In this document: positions 36,217 to 48,959 of the stretch, one piece after another
How the letters are laid out: every line of letters starts with the position of its first letter
How positions within the stretch are numbered: the stretch's first letter is position 1
From: Sequoia sempervirens
Taxonomy: Eukaryota; Streptophyta; Pinopsida; Cupressales; Cupressaceae
DNA length: 64,000 bases
Assembly (NCBI GenBank): GCA_007258455.2
Contig: VDFB02275585.1
Location: 1 to 64,000 of the forward strand
Direction of reading: 5' to 3'
Position numbers and translations under genes: made by a program
The notes under the pieces: model-generated
The model's database searches: none
What the model saw: only the letters and a program-made list of their open reading frames with translations
Told to the model about the DNA's origin: nothing

Positions 36217-36735
36217 AGAATTAATTGATCTAGCTAGCAAATGGATAAGCCAAAAAAATGTCTCTTCTCCCAAATAATTTTACATGAATAAACAATAAGC
36301 CACATCCTCATGTTGAATCTGCCAACTATGCAAAGTCTCCTCAAAGACCTTAATGTCCTCCTCTTCAATTCTATTCAGATCATTGACATGAAAATTAGAA
36401 CAATTTTTTTGGGGTTTTTGGACATGTCATGATATGTATTGAAATGAATGGGAGAGGGGTTATTAGGTATCCAAGCCATTGGTGGTACTGGTGGGGGTAA
36501 TTGCAATCAATAATACAGATATGATGTGTATTTGGAACATAAGTATGAAGTGGAGATGATGATGAGCATTCCTCGGTTCTAGCCATCCTAGATATTATAG
36601 GGGATCTTAGTTCAAGAAATTCACCTTGATTTGGTGTAGATCTGAGTATTCTTTGAAATATCTCAGGAGAAAATGAACCTATACGCTCTAACTTTAAATA
36701 AATTTTTGGCCCTCCTAGCACCAATTTTGTTGATG
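36217..36735 (-). pseudogene. Ty3/gypsy gag fragment, minus strand
   Basis: The minus strand from 36735 carries AATTGGTGCTAGGAGGGCC, a leader sequence typical of gypsy elements, then gag pieces. A Pro-rich stretch (LPPPVPPMAWIPNN) near 36500 is followed, after a frameshift near 36385, by FEETLHSWQIQHEDVAYCLF near 36310. This resembles the conserved gag core in which HEDV-x-CRLF is usual. Coding similarity stops at 36217 and the LTR begins within three bases. Nearly all of the interior between gag and LTR is therefore missing. Confidence 0.7.
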
Positions 36736-37249
36736 AGTATTTTTACACATCACAACATAGATAAAACATGAAGTATTTTGTCTCTCTCAAGAAAGGAAAT
36801 CCAACCTCAAAAATTAAAAAGATAACACCAAGGCTTCAACAGTCAGATCTTGACTTCACAAAAAAAACTTAATGGATAATGGTTTATTGTTTTAACAAGG
36901 GACTTTAAAAATACTTAGCTAGAATTTTGGATATCAAGGGTTTGTAAAATCCAAAAATGGTGTGAAACCCTAACTATATTTTTAGATCTAGAATCTAAAA
37001 ATGATTCTTGACATCCAATATGGCAGTTTAAATAATGCTTCCTTCCTAAACTAACTCAATTTGAAATAAAATGAAAAAGATAAGGGGAAAGAAGATCAAA
37101 TTTAAAAACCTTTACATAAAGACAATAATGGTTGGTGATGCAGATAGATGGATCCCTCACAAAACTAATTCTTGCTTAATCAAAGTTAAACTCACAAAGC
37201 CGCAAGAATAGTGCAATCCTTAAAGGAAACTGGAAGATTTTCAAATCGT
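36736..37249. other. Intergenic DNA before the copia element
   Basis: No gene or structured repeat was recognised. Confidence 0.5.
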
Positions 37250-37254
37250 AAACA

Positions 37255-38531
37255 TGTTGCAAGTATGAAGGTATTGTCATTGATGCCAACTGATTAATTG
37301 GTCAATTGGTTGTTGTTGTTATTGATATCATGTATGTTGGTTATTGGTTGTATATGTCGAGGATATTAAGAAAATTGTAATAAAGAAAAGTTGCAGGTAC
37401 TCAATCTTTGCTTCGGGTTATGCTCCAGAATGTGTTGCTATGCTAGTGAGGATTTGAGGTATTGTTCATGGCTGTTGGAAGTTGCTATATCAAAATTTTG
37501 GGTTTTTGGATCATTGTATAGTGCAAGTTATGTTCACGAATTATGAAACGTGCTTTTCTTTGTATCTAGCTGAGGTCCAGGAGAAATGTAGTTGCTCCTT
37601 CTTCTTGGTTGAGTTTTATGACTTGCGGTTTTTAGGATAAGTTGAAGAGGTTGTGCTCAAGTTAATTTTGTTATCTAGAAAGATTGGATCATGATAAGGT
37701 TGAGTGTGCTTAATTGATTTATGTGTTTTATACAGGTTTTGGTTGACCATGCGTTAAACACTACCTATGGAGATCATGAAAGTGTGTTGAGGCATGTTGG
37801 GACTTATTTAGGTACTCATTTAGTGTGTGCTTGGGTCACCCTCATTCTAATTCCACCATAGAATGTTTTGGCATCGACCTAACTTGAATTTGGGACTACA
37901 AATGGCATGTGGTTGACTTTGAATAAGTTTCAAAGTTGAAGATGGTATAAGTATAAGTTGAAATGTTGAGAAAAGGTATGGATGAATGCAAGAGCAAGAT
38001 AGATGTGAAATAGTGTGTGAGTGTAATGCAAGTTTGAGTAGATCAGTGTGAAATTCAAGTATTGAGTTAACAAAGGCAGTAAGTTGAAGGTGTACTCTAT
38101 CATTCAAGCATGTTTGCAAGTGTGTGAGTGAACTGTGGTGGAAATCTCTATTGCATTGAGATTGTTTTCTCTCTATAAAAAATATATTCTATCTTCTTTT
38201 GTAATTTTGTGGCATTGAGGCTTCCAGTTGGTTAACCCTTACTGGACAGTGAGTCCTATATTGGAAGTGAGCCTTTGTATTCAATTTTTATATTCTCTAT
38301 ATTGTGAGTTAATCCTCATCGTGGTTTTTCCCTTATTGGATTTTCCATGTAAATTTGGTGTTATTGTGTGTATGGTTTTGCTTCCTTCAGTTTCTGCTTT
38401 TACACTTAATGATTAATCATATTAGAAGAGTACAAGATTTTTTAATGATAATATATCTAATCTTTGGTGAAAATTTAAAAGTTAAATTTTCTATAATTGA
38501 TTCACCCCCCTCTCATTTTTCTTGTTCAACA
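37255..38531 (+). repeat. Copia 5' LTR
   Basis: The 1277-bp LTR begins TGTTGCAAGTATGAAGG and ends CTTGTTCAACA. It is homologous over its whole length to the 3' LTR. Compared with that copy it retains a short segment near 37290-37310 that the 3' copy has lost. Confidence 0.93.
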
Positions 38532-38533
38532 AT

Positions 38534-38544
38534 TGGTATCAAAG
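38534..38544 (+). promoter_or_regulatory. Copia primer-binding site
   Basis: TGGTATCAAAG lies two bases after the LTR end. It matches the initiator tRNA-Met primer site TGGTATCAGAG except for one G-to-A change. Confidence 0.8.
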
Positions 38545-38589
38545 ATTGGTTCCTTGGAGAAGATGTTAATTGCTTAAGGAAGGTTCGGG

Positions 38590-39420
38590 ATGGCAAGCAA
38601 GATCACTATTGAGTGTCCTAGGTTCGATGGGACTAATTATGCCCTCTAGAAAATAAATATGGAAGGATATTTGGAGTACTGTGGATATTATATTGAGAAA
38701 GCTTATAATACTTCCTACACTCTTACTATTAATGGTTAGAGTACAACTAATGAAATCAAGGCACATGAAGCAAAAAAATAATCCAAAGTTCATTCCAAAG
38801 AATAGTCTTTCACATTCTGAATTTATTAAAGTTCAAAATCTAAATATTTCTAAAGAGGTCTAGGAAGCATTGGAAAAGATTCAGTATGGAGATGAAAAGG
38901 TTGAAGAAGCAAAGTTGCAGAATTTGGAGGCATAGTTCGAGATCCTACATATGTCTAAAGATGAGAACATTAAATCCTATGTACAAAGAGTGGATGAGCT
39001 AGTAGGTGTAATGTGAGGAATTAGTGCTACAATAGATGAATCTAGGATTATAAAGAAGACTCTCAAAACTCTCCCTAATGCATACAGTGAAAAGGTATAT
39101 GCTATTGAGGAATTTATAGATTACAAGACTTATACTAAAGATCAATTATTGGGTACTCTAACATCATTTGAAATGAGAAATCCTAGTTTGAGAAATGGAT
39201 CCAAGACAGAAAGTGCTTTCAAGGCTACAAAAGTTGGAGATCTAGATGAAGAGAACCTCGATGAAGTAGAAGCTAACTTTGTAAGAAGGATGAAAAGGGC
39301 TCTGCTAAGTATGAAGGTAATTTACCCTTTAAATGCTTTAGTTGTGGAGGAATAGGTCATTATGCTTCGAGATATCTGAAAAGAGCTAAGAAGAATAAAC
39401 ATAGATTAAGCAAAGAAAAC
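38590..39420 (+). pseudogene. Copia gag
   Basis: The first ATG of the frame is at 38590 (MASKITIECPRFDGTNYA), a typical copia gag opening. The frame is broken by stops and shifts register near 38770 and again near 39330. The zinc knuckle at 39334-39375 reads C-x2-C-x4-H but has Tyr at or near the last Cys position, so the motif is damaged. Gag would form the particle and bind element RNA. Confidence 0.85.
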
Positions 39421-40970
39421 AAAGGGAAGATGATTAAGAGAGCATATTATGTGAATGAAGATGTTGGTATTTCTGATGAAGAATTTCATTATGGAGATTT
39501 TGATGACAATGAATGCTTGTTCTTGGCTATAAAAGATGAATCTACTTTTGCTAATACTGAAAGACAAGTAAAGGAAAGTGTGTCGGAGAAAGTTGAAGAT
39601 ACTGTAATTTCTGCTCTTCATGCTAAACAGGAAAAGAACTACTGGGTTTTTGATAGTGGTTGTTCACATCACATGACCGGTGATAAGGGTAAGATTGTTA
39701 AACTTAAAAAATATGATGGATGCTTAGTTAAGTTTGGAGATGATACTAGTGCTAAGATTTGTGCGATAGGTTCAGTCAATTTTGATGGCAAGTATAATAT
39801 TGATGATGTCTACTATGTTAAGGGTTTAAGGCATAATCTCTTGAGTATTGGATAAATGTGTAGTAAAAGATATAATCTTGTATTTGAGGATGAGATATGT
39901 GAAATCAGGAAAGGATCTAGAATAGTGATTGTTGCGGGAAAGAAGTCAAAAGGAAATATCTATCAACTTAAGGGTACTGATGGACATTGTTTTATGTCTC
40001 AGATTAATGATAGGTGGTTATAGCACTGGAGGATGTGTCATATGAATTTTGATAACTTGGTGAGGATTAGTGTAGTGTAAGCTATAAGAGATTTACCGAG
40101 GATTACAAAGCCTATTAATGTTGTTTGCAAGGATTATCAGTTTGGAAAGAAAGCGAGAAATTGCTTTAGATCAAAGGAACAATCTACTACTGGACTATTG
40201 TATTTGATTCATGTACAAATATTTATGGTCCCACAAGAGTGAGAAGTCTACAAGGTGATAGGTACTTTATGCTTCTAATTGATGATTACTCTAGATATAC
40301 ATGGGTTGCTTTTCTCAGAGAAAAATTTGATGCATTAGATAGATTCAAGGCATTTAAGGCTATGGTTGAGAATGAAGAAAAATTGAGAATAAAATGTTTG
40401 AGTTATGATAGAGGTGGTGAATTCACCTCCAATGAGTTTAACATGTTTTATGAAGTTCATGGAATAAAGAGGCAATTGTTTTCTCCTAGAACTCCTTAGC
40501 AAAATGGAGTTGTTGAAAGAAAGAACAAAATGATTCAAGAAGATGCTAGATCAATGATTACAGAAGCAGGTCTACCAGAAGGTTATTGGAGAGAATCTAT
40601 TTATACTACTATTTATGTTTCCAATCGAGTTCAAGAAAAAGCTAACAGTACTAAGACCCCCTATGAGCTATGGTGTGGAAGAATTCCTACTGTCAAGTAT
40701 TTCAAGGTATTTGGAAGCAAATGTTATATCAGAAGGGATGAAGAAAATTTAGGGAAGTTTGATGCTAGATGTGATGAAGGTATCTTCCTTGGATACTCTA
40801 CTAGAAGGAAAGTTTACATATGTTTCAATAAAAGACTAAGAAATATCATAGAGAGCACAAATGTCAAGGTGGATGAAGCATTAAAGAATTCAATTGAAGT
40901 TGATGGATATGTATTAGATGAACCTAATTGCATAGAAGTTAAATAAATTCTAGAAGAACAGGAAAAGAAG
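39421..40970 (+). pseudogene. Copia protease and integrase
   Basis: Protease is marked by WVFDSGCSHHMTG at 39640-39680, with the catalytic D-S-G intact. The integrase zinc region keeps its two His (HWRMCH near 40025) but one Cys of the C-x2-C pair is Tyr (near 40135). In the core, the first catalytic Asp is lost around a frameshift near 40215. The second is present in YDRGGEF and the Glu in NGVVERKNKM. LGYSTRRK downstream is the usual copia linker motif. Stops occur near 39853, 40021, 40078, 40497 and 40944. Confidence 0.9.
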
Positions 40971-42660
40971 AATGGAGATGAAGAAGCTTTGGTGGTGTCC
41001 CAAAAGACACCTAAATATGTGCAAAAGAATCATTCAAAAAATCAAATTATTAGAGACAAGAGGAAAGGAGTATTGACAAGAAGCAGAGCTACTGCTGGTG
41101 GTGAAATAAATTTGTGTTTACTTTCTGAAGTTGAACCTAAGACAGTAAGTGAAGCATATAAATATGAGCATTGGATGAAAGCTATGAAAGAAGAACTTAT
41201 GCAAATAGAGAAGAATCAAACATGGGAATTAGTCCCTCGATCGATAGATAAAAACATAATTGGATCAAAATGGGTGTTCAGAAACAAGTTGAATGAGAAT
41301 GGAGAAGTGGTTAGAAATAAAGCAAGACTTGTGTGTAAGGGCTACACACAAGTAGAAGGTATATATTTTCAAGAGACCTTTGCTCTGGTGGCAAGGATGA
41401 AAGCTATTAGAATGTTTTTGGAATTTTTTGCACATAAAGACTTTAAAGTTTATTAGATGGATGTAAAGTCAACATTTTTTAATGGTGAATTGGAAGAAGT
41501 GTACACATAAGACAACAGGAAGGATTTCAGTTGTCAGATCAACCTGATATGGTTTTCAGATTGAAGAAGGCTTTATATGGATTAAAGCAAGATCCTAGAG
41601 CTTGGTATGCAAGGTTGGACAAATATTTGATTCAACAAGGTTTCAATAAAGGTACAATAGATAGTAATTTGTATTTCAAAATTAAAAATGACATGATCTT
41701 GATAGTAGTTGTTTATGTTGATGATATTATCTTTGGAAAAATGAAACAATGTGCAAAATGTTTGTTGAAGAAATGTAAAAATAATTTGAGATGTCTATGT
41801 TTGATGAGATGATTTTTTTTCTTGGGCTGCAAATCAATCAAACAAAAAAAAGGATTTTTATTTCATAGTAAAAATATTTAAAAGAGATGTTGAAGAAGTT
41901 TGGAATGGATGGTTCCAAACCGATATGCACTCCTATGGTGACTAGTTATAAATTGAGCAAAGATGATGATTCACCTAAGGTTGATCAGAGAAAGTACAGA
42001 TCTATGATTGGAGGACTGTTGCATTTAACTGCTACTAGAACGGATATTATGCATGTAGCTTGTCTTGTGACTAGATTTCAAGAAGACCCTAAAGAAACAC
42101 ATGTTGTTCAGAGGATATTCAGATATTTGAATGGAACTTCAAATTATGGCTTGTGGTATCCTAGGGATACTAATTTTACACTAAGAGCTTACATAGATGC
42201 AGATTGGGCAGGTTGTGTTGATGAAAAAATAAGTACAAGTGGTGGTGCATTCTTTCTTGGTTGTAGATTGGTGTCATGGTTAAGTCAAAAGAAAGATTCA
42301 GTTTCCTTATCTACTATAGAAGTTGAGTATATTGCTGCAACATCTTATTGTACACAAGTTTTGTGGATGAAACAGACATTGAAAGATATCAAAATATTGT
42401 AGATGATCTCATTCTATCTTTTGTTATAATACAAGTGCAATTAACATTTCAAAGAATCCAGTGATGCACTCAAGGACAAATCATATATCTATCAAGTATC
42501 ACTTTTTGAGAGAGAAGGTTGTGGAGAATGAAGTAAAGCTTGAGTATGTGCCTACAAAGGATCAGATTGTTGACATATTTACTAAGGCTCTTCCTAAAGA
42601 TATTTTTGAGTATCTCCGGGAGAAGTTAGGGGTCATTGCCCCTCCTTTCTTGAACTAGAT
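40971..42660 (+). pseudogene. Copia reverse transcriptase and RNase H
   Basis: The conserved opening is W-x-A-M-x-E-E (41170-41210), followed by NQTWELVP. The catalytic YVDD is intact at 41714-41725 within VVYVDDIIFG. Frameshifts near 41510 and 41800 and stops at 41454 and 41866 break the frame. RNase H has YIDADWAG near 42190 and STIEVEYIAA near 42310. A final segment, HFLREKV to DIFTKALP, closes the polyprotein before the stop at 42656-42658. Confidence 0.92.
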
Positions 42661-42734
42661 GAATATGGAGATGCATCAATCTGATGGATCTATGGATCTA
42701 TCTTTCTTCTAGACTAATGTTTGGTGGCTACCTC

Positions 42735-43123
42735 TCAGGGGGAGTAGGTAGTATCTTGTGTTTTCATTGGAAAATTGTTTAGGTGTACTCCTAAGGGGGA
42801 GTATTCAATACTGGTAAGGTCCTTAATGTCAAAGGGGGAAAAAAGTTAAATATATTTCGCCTTTGTCATTGATGTCAAAGGGGGAGAAGAGTATCATGTG
42901 AAAATGTTTATCTACTAAGGGGGAGAAAATAAAATCATGAGAAAGTATGTTCAGAGTTGTTGTGTTGTCTTTAATGGTTTTTCACATCATGTGTTCCCAT
43001 CAATGACAAAGGGGGAGATTGTTGCAAGTATGAAGGTGTTATCATTAATGCCAACTAGTTAACTGGTCAACTGATTGTTATTTTTTCACATCATGTGTTG
43101 TCATCAATGACAAAGGGGGAGAT
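42735..43123 (+). repeat. Copia 3' untranslated region with repeated polypurine motifs
   Basis: The motif AGGGGGAG or AGGGGGAA occurs seven times, near 42737, 42791, 42832, 42878, 42918, 43009 and 43113. Repeated polypurine tracts upstream of the 3' LTR are known in some copia lineages. The last two are each followed by GATTGTTGCAAGTATGAAGG because a 104-bp segment spanning the tract and the LTR start is duplicated (43020 and 43124). Confidence 0.85.
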
Positions 43124-44416
43124 TGTTGCAAGTATGAAGGTGTTGTCATTGATGTCAACTAGTTGTTGTTGTCATTGATGCCATGTATGTTGGTTATTGG
43201 TTGTATATGTCGAGGATATTGATAAAATTGTAATAAAGAAAGGTTGCAGGTATTTAGTGTTTGCTCTAGGTTATGCTCTGGAATGTACTGCTATGCTTGT
43301 GAGGATTTGAGGTATTGTTCATGGCTTTTGGATGCTACTATATCCATATTTTGGGGTTTTGGATCATTTTACAGTGCAAGTTATATTCACCAGTTGTGAA
43401 CCATGCTTTTCCATGTATCTGGCTGAGGTCCGGGAGAAATGTAGTTCCTCCAGATTTCTTCTTGTTCAGTTTTTATGATTTGTGGTTTTTAGGAAAAGTT
43501 GAAGAGGTCATGTTCAAGTTAATTTTATTATCCAAAAATATTGGATCATGTTGAGGTTGAGTGTGCTTGATTGATTTATGTGTTTTACACTAGTTTTTGC
43601 CAACCTTGTGTTAAACACTACTTAATGAGATCATGGAAGCATGTTGAGGCATGTTGGGACTTAGTTAGGTCCTCATTTAGTGTGTGCTTGGGTCACCCTC
43701 ATTCTAATTCCACCATAGAATGTTTTCGTGTCGACCTAATCTGAATTTGGGACTACAAATGGTATATGGCCGACTTTGAATGAGTTTCAAATTTGAAGAT
43801 GGTATAAGTATAACTTGAGATGTTTAGAAAAGGTATGGATGAATGCAAGAGCAAGATAGATGTGAAATAGTGTGTGTATAATGCAAGTTTGAGAAAATTA
43901 GTGCAAAATTAAAGTGGCGAGTTTCTAGAGGCAGTGAGTTGAAGGCGTATTCTATCATTCAAGCATGTCTACAAGTGTGTGAGCGAATTGTGGTGGAAAT
44001 ATCCTTTGAGATTGTTTTCTCTCTGTAACAAATCTCTTCTGTCTTCTTTTATAATTTTGTGGTAGTGAGCCTTCTGGGTGGTTAACCCTTACTGGACAGT
44101 GAGTCATGTTCCAGACAATGAGTCTTGTAGTGGCAGTGAGCTTTTTTGGTAGTGAGCCTTTATATTCAGTTTTGATATTCTCTATATTGTGAGCTAATCC
44201 TCACTAGGGTTTTTCCCTTATTGGGTTTTCCACGTAAATCTAGTGTTATTGTGTGTATGGTTTTGCGTCTTTCAGTTTTTGCTTTTACACTTAATGATTA
44301 ATCATATTAGTAGAGTAAAGGATTTTTGAATGATAATAGATCTAATTTCTAGTGAAAATTTAAAGGTTAAATTTGCTACAACTAATTCACCCCCCTCTTA
44401 GTTATCTTGTTCAACA
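43124..44416 (+). repeat. Copia 3' LTR
   Basis: The 1293-bp partner of the 5' LTR ends in CTTGTTCAACA and is followed by AAACA. A partial extra LTR start lies 104 bp upstream at 43020. Differences from the 5' LTR include insertions near 44100-44160 and loss of a short segment near 43160. Confidence 0.93.
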
Positions 44417-44769
44417 AAACATTCATACATATACCCAATTCAAGAGCAATATAAATAAACATTCACAATTGAACTTATAATGAATAAGGGGGCTCAAACT
44501 AACCATACAATGCAACTTACAATTAGTAAATTACAAATGGTATGCACTATAGATCTATTAGATATCTTCACACTTCATCATCATCATAATTGAGCTTTAA
44601 CTAATATTGAAGAAAAGAACCATGCATACATAGATAAAAAAACAAGTAGAACAACCAACTCCAATGCATTACTTGTATTGATTTCAAAATATTTGATTAT
44701 AACAATTCATGTTTAACACCCTTAAAATCACTAAACCATAAACCCTAAACCCTAGTCTCCATTATTGCT
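44417..44769. other. Short intergenic stretch with a telomere-like motif
   Basis: TAAACCCTAAACCCTAG at about 44739-44755 gives just over two units of the plant telomere repeat CCCTAAA. Two units are common by chance in plant DNA and no telomeric origin is claimed. Confidence 0.5.
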
Positions 44770-47700
44770 TTAGATTTTCATTATCAATCTTCTCAAAAGA
44801 ACTTATTTTCACTTGTGTTAACTCCCACAAAAATTTATCACAAGTTTCCAAAACTTCGTTGATTTGATCAATGATACCTTTTACTTCCAACTAAACTTGT
44901 ATCACAATTTCCCTTCGGAAATTGAGCACATGCAACTAATAGTGTGACTCCTTTAGAAGCTCTTTTTGTAAAATTCCTTCTCACTCAATTACTTCATTGG
45001 GAATTTTCTTTATTTCCTCTAGTTTGGGAGATAATAACCCATAACATTTATGGAAGCCTTCACAATCTTCAATAAGCTTATTGGCTTCTTTCTTCAAAAT
45101 AAAAAAGTTTTTATGTGCTTGGGTAGCCATCCCAATTTTTTTACTGCCTACCTCAGAAACACCCTTGATCTAGTTGTGCATGGACTAATCCCATGTTTTC
45201 ATCTACTCCATCTTTTCCACTTTATCCTTTGATAATAAAATAGGTGCACCTACCTTTCTTGGGGTGCTCTAGATGGGAGTGACTAAATGTTGGATGAATG
45301 TTGTCAACTTTGCTATTTGCAACTTCTACTTAGCCTTCATGGCTTCATAATTATTCATTATTTTTAAAATATTAGAAATAGACCCTTGAAATTTATTGAT
45401 TTCCTATGCTTTGTTTGTTGGTCCAATGTTTATTGAGGAAAAATTAAATTCCTTAGGCAACATAGCGACATTGTCTTTGTCGACAACTAGAGTGGCCATG
45501 CGTAAAATCTAGGATCCAGAGGCATCCCTAGTCATGTGCGACCTTATTCTTGCTTTCTTCTTCTCTTTTTTCCTATCAATTCTACTCAAAATGGCCTCCA
45601 AAATTTCCTACATAGTTACAATTATGGGCTTCTTGATCTTTAATTGTTCCTCTAGCCAAGCTGGAGTAGGAGCCTTTTTTGTTTGCTGAGGAGGATAAGG
45701 TATTTTAGTAGAAACCTTTTCTATTACTACCTCTTTGTTGTGAGCCTCCTGTTTTTGTCCCTCAAGTACCTCTGTTGAATTATCTTCTTCCTAACCACTA
45801 GGTTGTGTATCAACCTTAATAACCTTCTCAGAAGGCTTCTCTTGATGTTTAGGTGCAATTGAAACTTCTTCCACTACAGAGAGACTCGCCACACCCTCTC
45901 TCTCTTGTATTTTCATCTCCTCTAGTATTTGATCTATGATCTCCATAATAGGAGGCTCTAAAATTGTTTGAGAAGTAGACATAGGAATAGCTTGTGCCAC
46001 TTGATTAAGTAGGGCCCTGTTAACCTTCAAAAGTAAGGCGGTGGTTAATTCCTTGGGTAAATTTAAGATCTATGCAGCATGAATGTTTCAAGAAGATTGA
46101 GAATGGGAGGTGAAGTGGAGGGAATTGTAGGAGGTAGAGTGGACATGGTAAATTGTGAAACGAGAACTAAAGAGATGGAAGGAGATGACTCCACGAGAAT
46201 GGAGGAAGTGGGAGTGGGAATAGATGTGGTGAGGTCCACTGAAATATCAATTAGAGGAGGTGAAGTGAGAACAAAAGGTGGGATAATGGAAGAGGGAATG
46301 GTGGAAGATGCAAGAGCATGAAGTGGAGATGGAGGAGTAGAAGATGAAGGAGGTGGCGAAGGGGATGGCTCTCTTTTCTCCTTCTAAATGGGCTCCATAG
46401 TCACAATCCTAGTTCTCTTGGTCTTTTTGGCTTGAGGATTACTTCCCTCTCCACTAGTCTTCCTTTTGTAAACATGTGACTTAGCCATGGGTTGTGTTTC
46501 CTTAGTGCTCTTTCTCTTTCACTTTTCCCTACTCTCCCTCCTTGTGGTATCTATGCTCGATCCAATTTGGTCCTTGTCTCATTCCTTTTCCTCAGGAGTA
46601 GCTTCACCTTGTACTTCCTCATATGTAAGCTCAACCCCTTGGGCCAAAAGAGTTGACCATTGATCCTCAAGCCATCTCCTAGTTCTTCTTAAGAAAGGCT
46701 AGGTAATAACATATATGTCAACCTCATCTTCTTTTGTCTAGTCTAAAAGAGGAATGGGTTGATCAACCATGTTATTGAATTCTTCTTTATCCAGGACCCA
46801 ATCGTCTTCTTGCAAACTTGATCAGGAACCAAAAATAGGAGTAGTGTCCTAATATAGTCCATTGTTAGCATCATATAGGACTTATTTCAAACATAAAAAA
46901 TCATTCAAACTATTTTCCCAAAAATCCTCGATGTACAATTGGTAGCCATATTGTTTTCCAACCTGCTTCTGGATTTTGTCATAGGGGTCAAAATTGTCTC
47001 TTTGGCTATGAAAATGGAATATAAAAGTTTGTATTTCTATATTAGAATTCTCAATAGATGGATCTGAAGGATATGAAAATATACCCCTAATGAAGGTTGG
47101 GGGTATGGAATCCAACCCTATGTCTCACCTACAACAAATTATGGGAGGTGCATAACTACCTTGTCAATTCTAACATGAATACCTTGTCATTTGGATACTT
47201 GGGAAACTTGTATGGAGCCCCTAAAAATCCTTCTATTCTGAAATATGGACTTTGAGAATTGAATAAGCTAATACCCAAACATCTTGAGCATCTCCATGGT
47301 GGAAGATGAAATCCTTTTGTTCAAGTCACCCTCCAAAGTTCTAATAATAAACATTGTAAAGGCATCATTCGCCCTTTTGTAATGATATTTTTTGTTTTGT
47401 TGCTTGTAGCTAGGAATAACAATCATATACTTTGTATTTGTTGGGTCCGATACCCAATGTACCCAAAAATGTCAAGCCCATATATCTGAAGTTGGTTGCA
47501 AAAAGGTATATGATATAAGAAGTCATGAAGAACACTGAGGACTTCTTCACAAGGGATAATTGATTGTGCAAGTTATCACTTATTATTTTTTCCCAATCAA
47601 ACCTCATTTTCCCTCTCAATATTTCCTCAACAAAATAAAACACCTAATTTTCAAAAGTGGATATTGATGGAATCCTCAGTACACTATTGAGGAGAGTAAC

Positions 47701-48235
47701 CAAATCATTCACTTCATCTTTGAAGTCACTTTTGTAGAGGTTCTTAGGAATTTTACTTGGATTTTCCTTTGGAAATTTCATCCAAAATAATTTGACAACC
47801 TACATGCTAGCACCAGGGTTACTATCAAATACTCCAGTTGCATATTCTTTTTTGGTGACAATCATGTGATCTAAAAAGAAGGAATCCCAAAGGTATGGGA
47901 GATAGAGGAAAAAAATAGTTCCACCAAGACTCTCTCATCTGTAATGATTATCTTTCAAGAATCCCTATGGTAATACTCCCAAGCTCCCATGATTAACTCT
48001 GGACATATCAATGAGGTAGGAAATGTAACCGCTTGTGCTATTCCACTTTGTCTGATTTTGGTGGCAAGGTTTATCTGCTTATCTCCAAAGATCCTTTCCT
48101 TAAACTCTTCAATATCCATGTGACCAATGTTTGTGTCACTAACCAGAAGCCAAGTAGATGATATTTTTGAAGGGGGTCAGCCCCTTTGAATTCGTACTTC
48201 ATTTTTAATGTTCTTTATGCTTTTTCCATAAAATC
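44770..48235 (-). pseudogene. Unknown long-ORF family, minus-strand copy
   Basis: No known family is recognised. The minus-strand frame from about 48120 to 46100 is broken by stops and a few frameshifts. An N-terminal part (48120-47920) includes IARSG-like, FPTSL and ITDERVLVEL pieces. Next, 47730-47420 gives FKDEVNDLVTLLN, FDWEKIISDNLHNQ and MTSYIIYLFATN. Then YGYQLYIEDFWENSLNDF lies near 46900. A long Ser/Pro-rich linker (46380-46080) follows, then a charged, probably coiled-coil tail (46030-44900). The same order recurs on plus at 51.4-54.3 kb with clear residue similarity. The architecture (globular part, basic and Pro-rich linker, coiled coil) would suit a gag-like protein of a non-autonomous retroelement, but that is inference. 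Confidence 0.6.
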
Positions 48236-48959
48236 TACATGACACGCCATGTACTGAGAACATTGGTAATTTGAACAATTATGATCTTGATAAAATGTAC
48301 CATATTAATTCCCCAAAATAAAAATAATTCGCAAATGCATAATAAATATCATATCATAAATATTTAAGATCATTCATAATTCCTTAGGTCAAAGACTTTC
48401 ACTAAGGCACTTGCAATTCCAAATTACAGGTTTTGAGACAGAGAGACTCTACAAGATTTTAAGGCTGTTAAGATTTTGTGAAAATAGAGGCTTACCTCTC
48501 TTTCCAGACATTTCACCTTTGTAAATCTTTGTAGGAAAATGTTTCTAAGAAAAACTACACCAAAATTCTCACAAATGGGAATTTGCGAGAATTTAGCCTA
48601 TGTGAATTTTTTTTTGCAAAAATCTCAATTTGATGAGTTTTGTGAGGATTTCAAAATTGTAGGATTTTGGTACTTGTGAGAAATTAAGGTCAATATGTCA
48701 TTGCAGGAAATCAAAATGACCCAATATTTTGATACTATAAACTTTTTGCCATTGTGGACTGTTGTACCCAAACGAATTTTTTTGCTTCATTAAGGCATTT
48801 TGCTTAAAATAGTCTAAACCTTGTAAAAATGTCATTAGAAGTCAATTTTTAGGAAAATCAAGGGATTTTAGTCAATTTGATGTTTGGAAGATATTGGAAA
48901 AATTTGGAAAATTTAAAAATTAGGGTTTCTGGACCCCTATTTTTTGGGTCAAAAACCAT
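48236..48959. other. Intergenic or leader DNA of the minus-strand unknown ORF
   Basis: AT-rich, with repeated words such as GGATTTTG and AATTTGCGAG. No gene is recognised. Confidence 0.4.

Larger units (their letters stand above)
37255..44416 (+). mobile_element. Structurally complete Ty1/copia retrotransposon
   Basis: The 7162-bp element has two LTRs (37255-38531 and 43124-44416), both TGTTGCAAG...TTCAACA. It is flanked by the 5-bp duplication AAACA at 37250-37254 and 44417-44421. The internal order is primer-binding site, gag, protease, integrase, reverse transcriptase, RNase H and polypurine tract. Integrase before reverse transcriptase defines copia as opposed to gypsy. The LTRs differ by many substitutions and indels, so the insertion is old, and the coding frame carries multiple stops and frameshifts. 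It is not autonomous today. Confidence 0.95.

Noticed and set aside
44731..44755. Interstitial telomere repeat
   Set aside because: Only about two CCCTAAA units, which occur often by chance in plant DNA.
46079..46321. Plus-strand Glu/Gly/Arg-rich ORF
   Set aside because: It is the opposite-strand shadow of the Ser/Pro-rich linker of the minus-strand unknown ORF.
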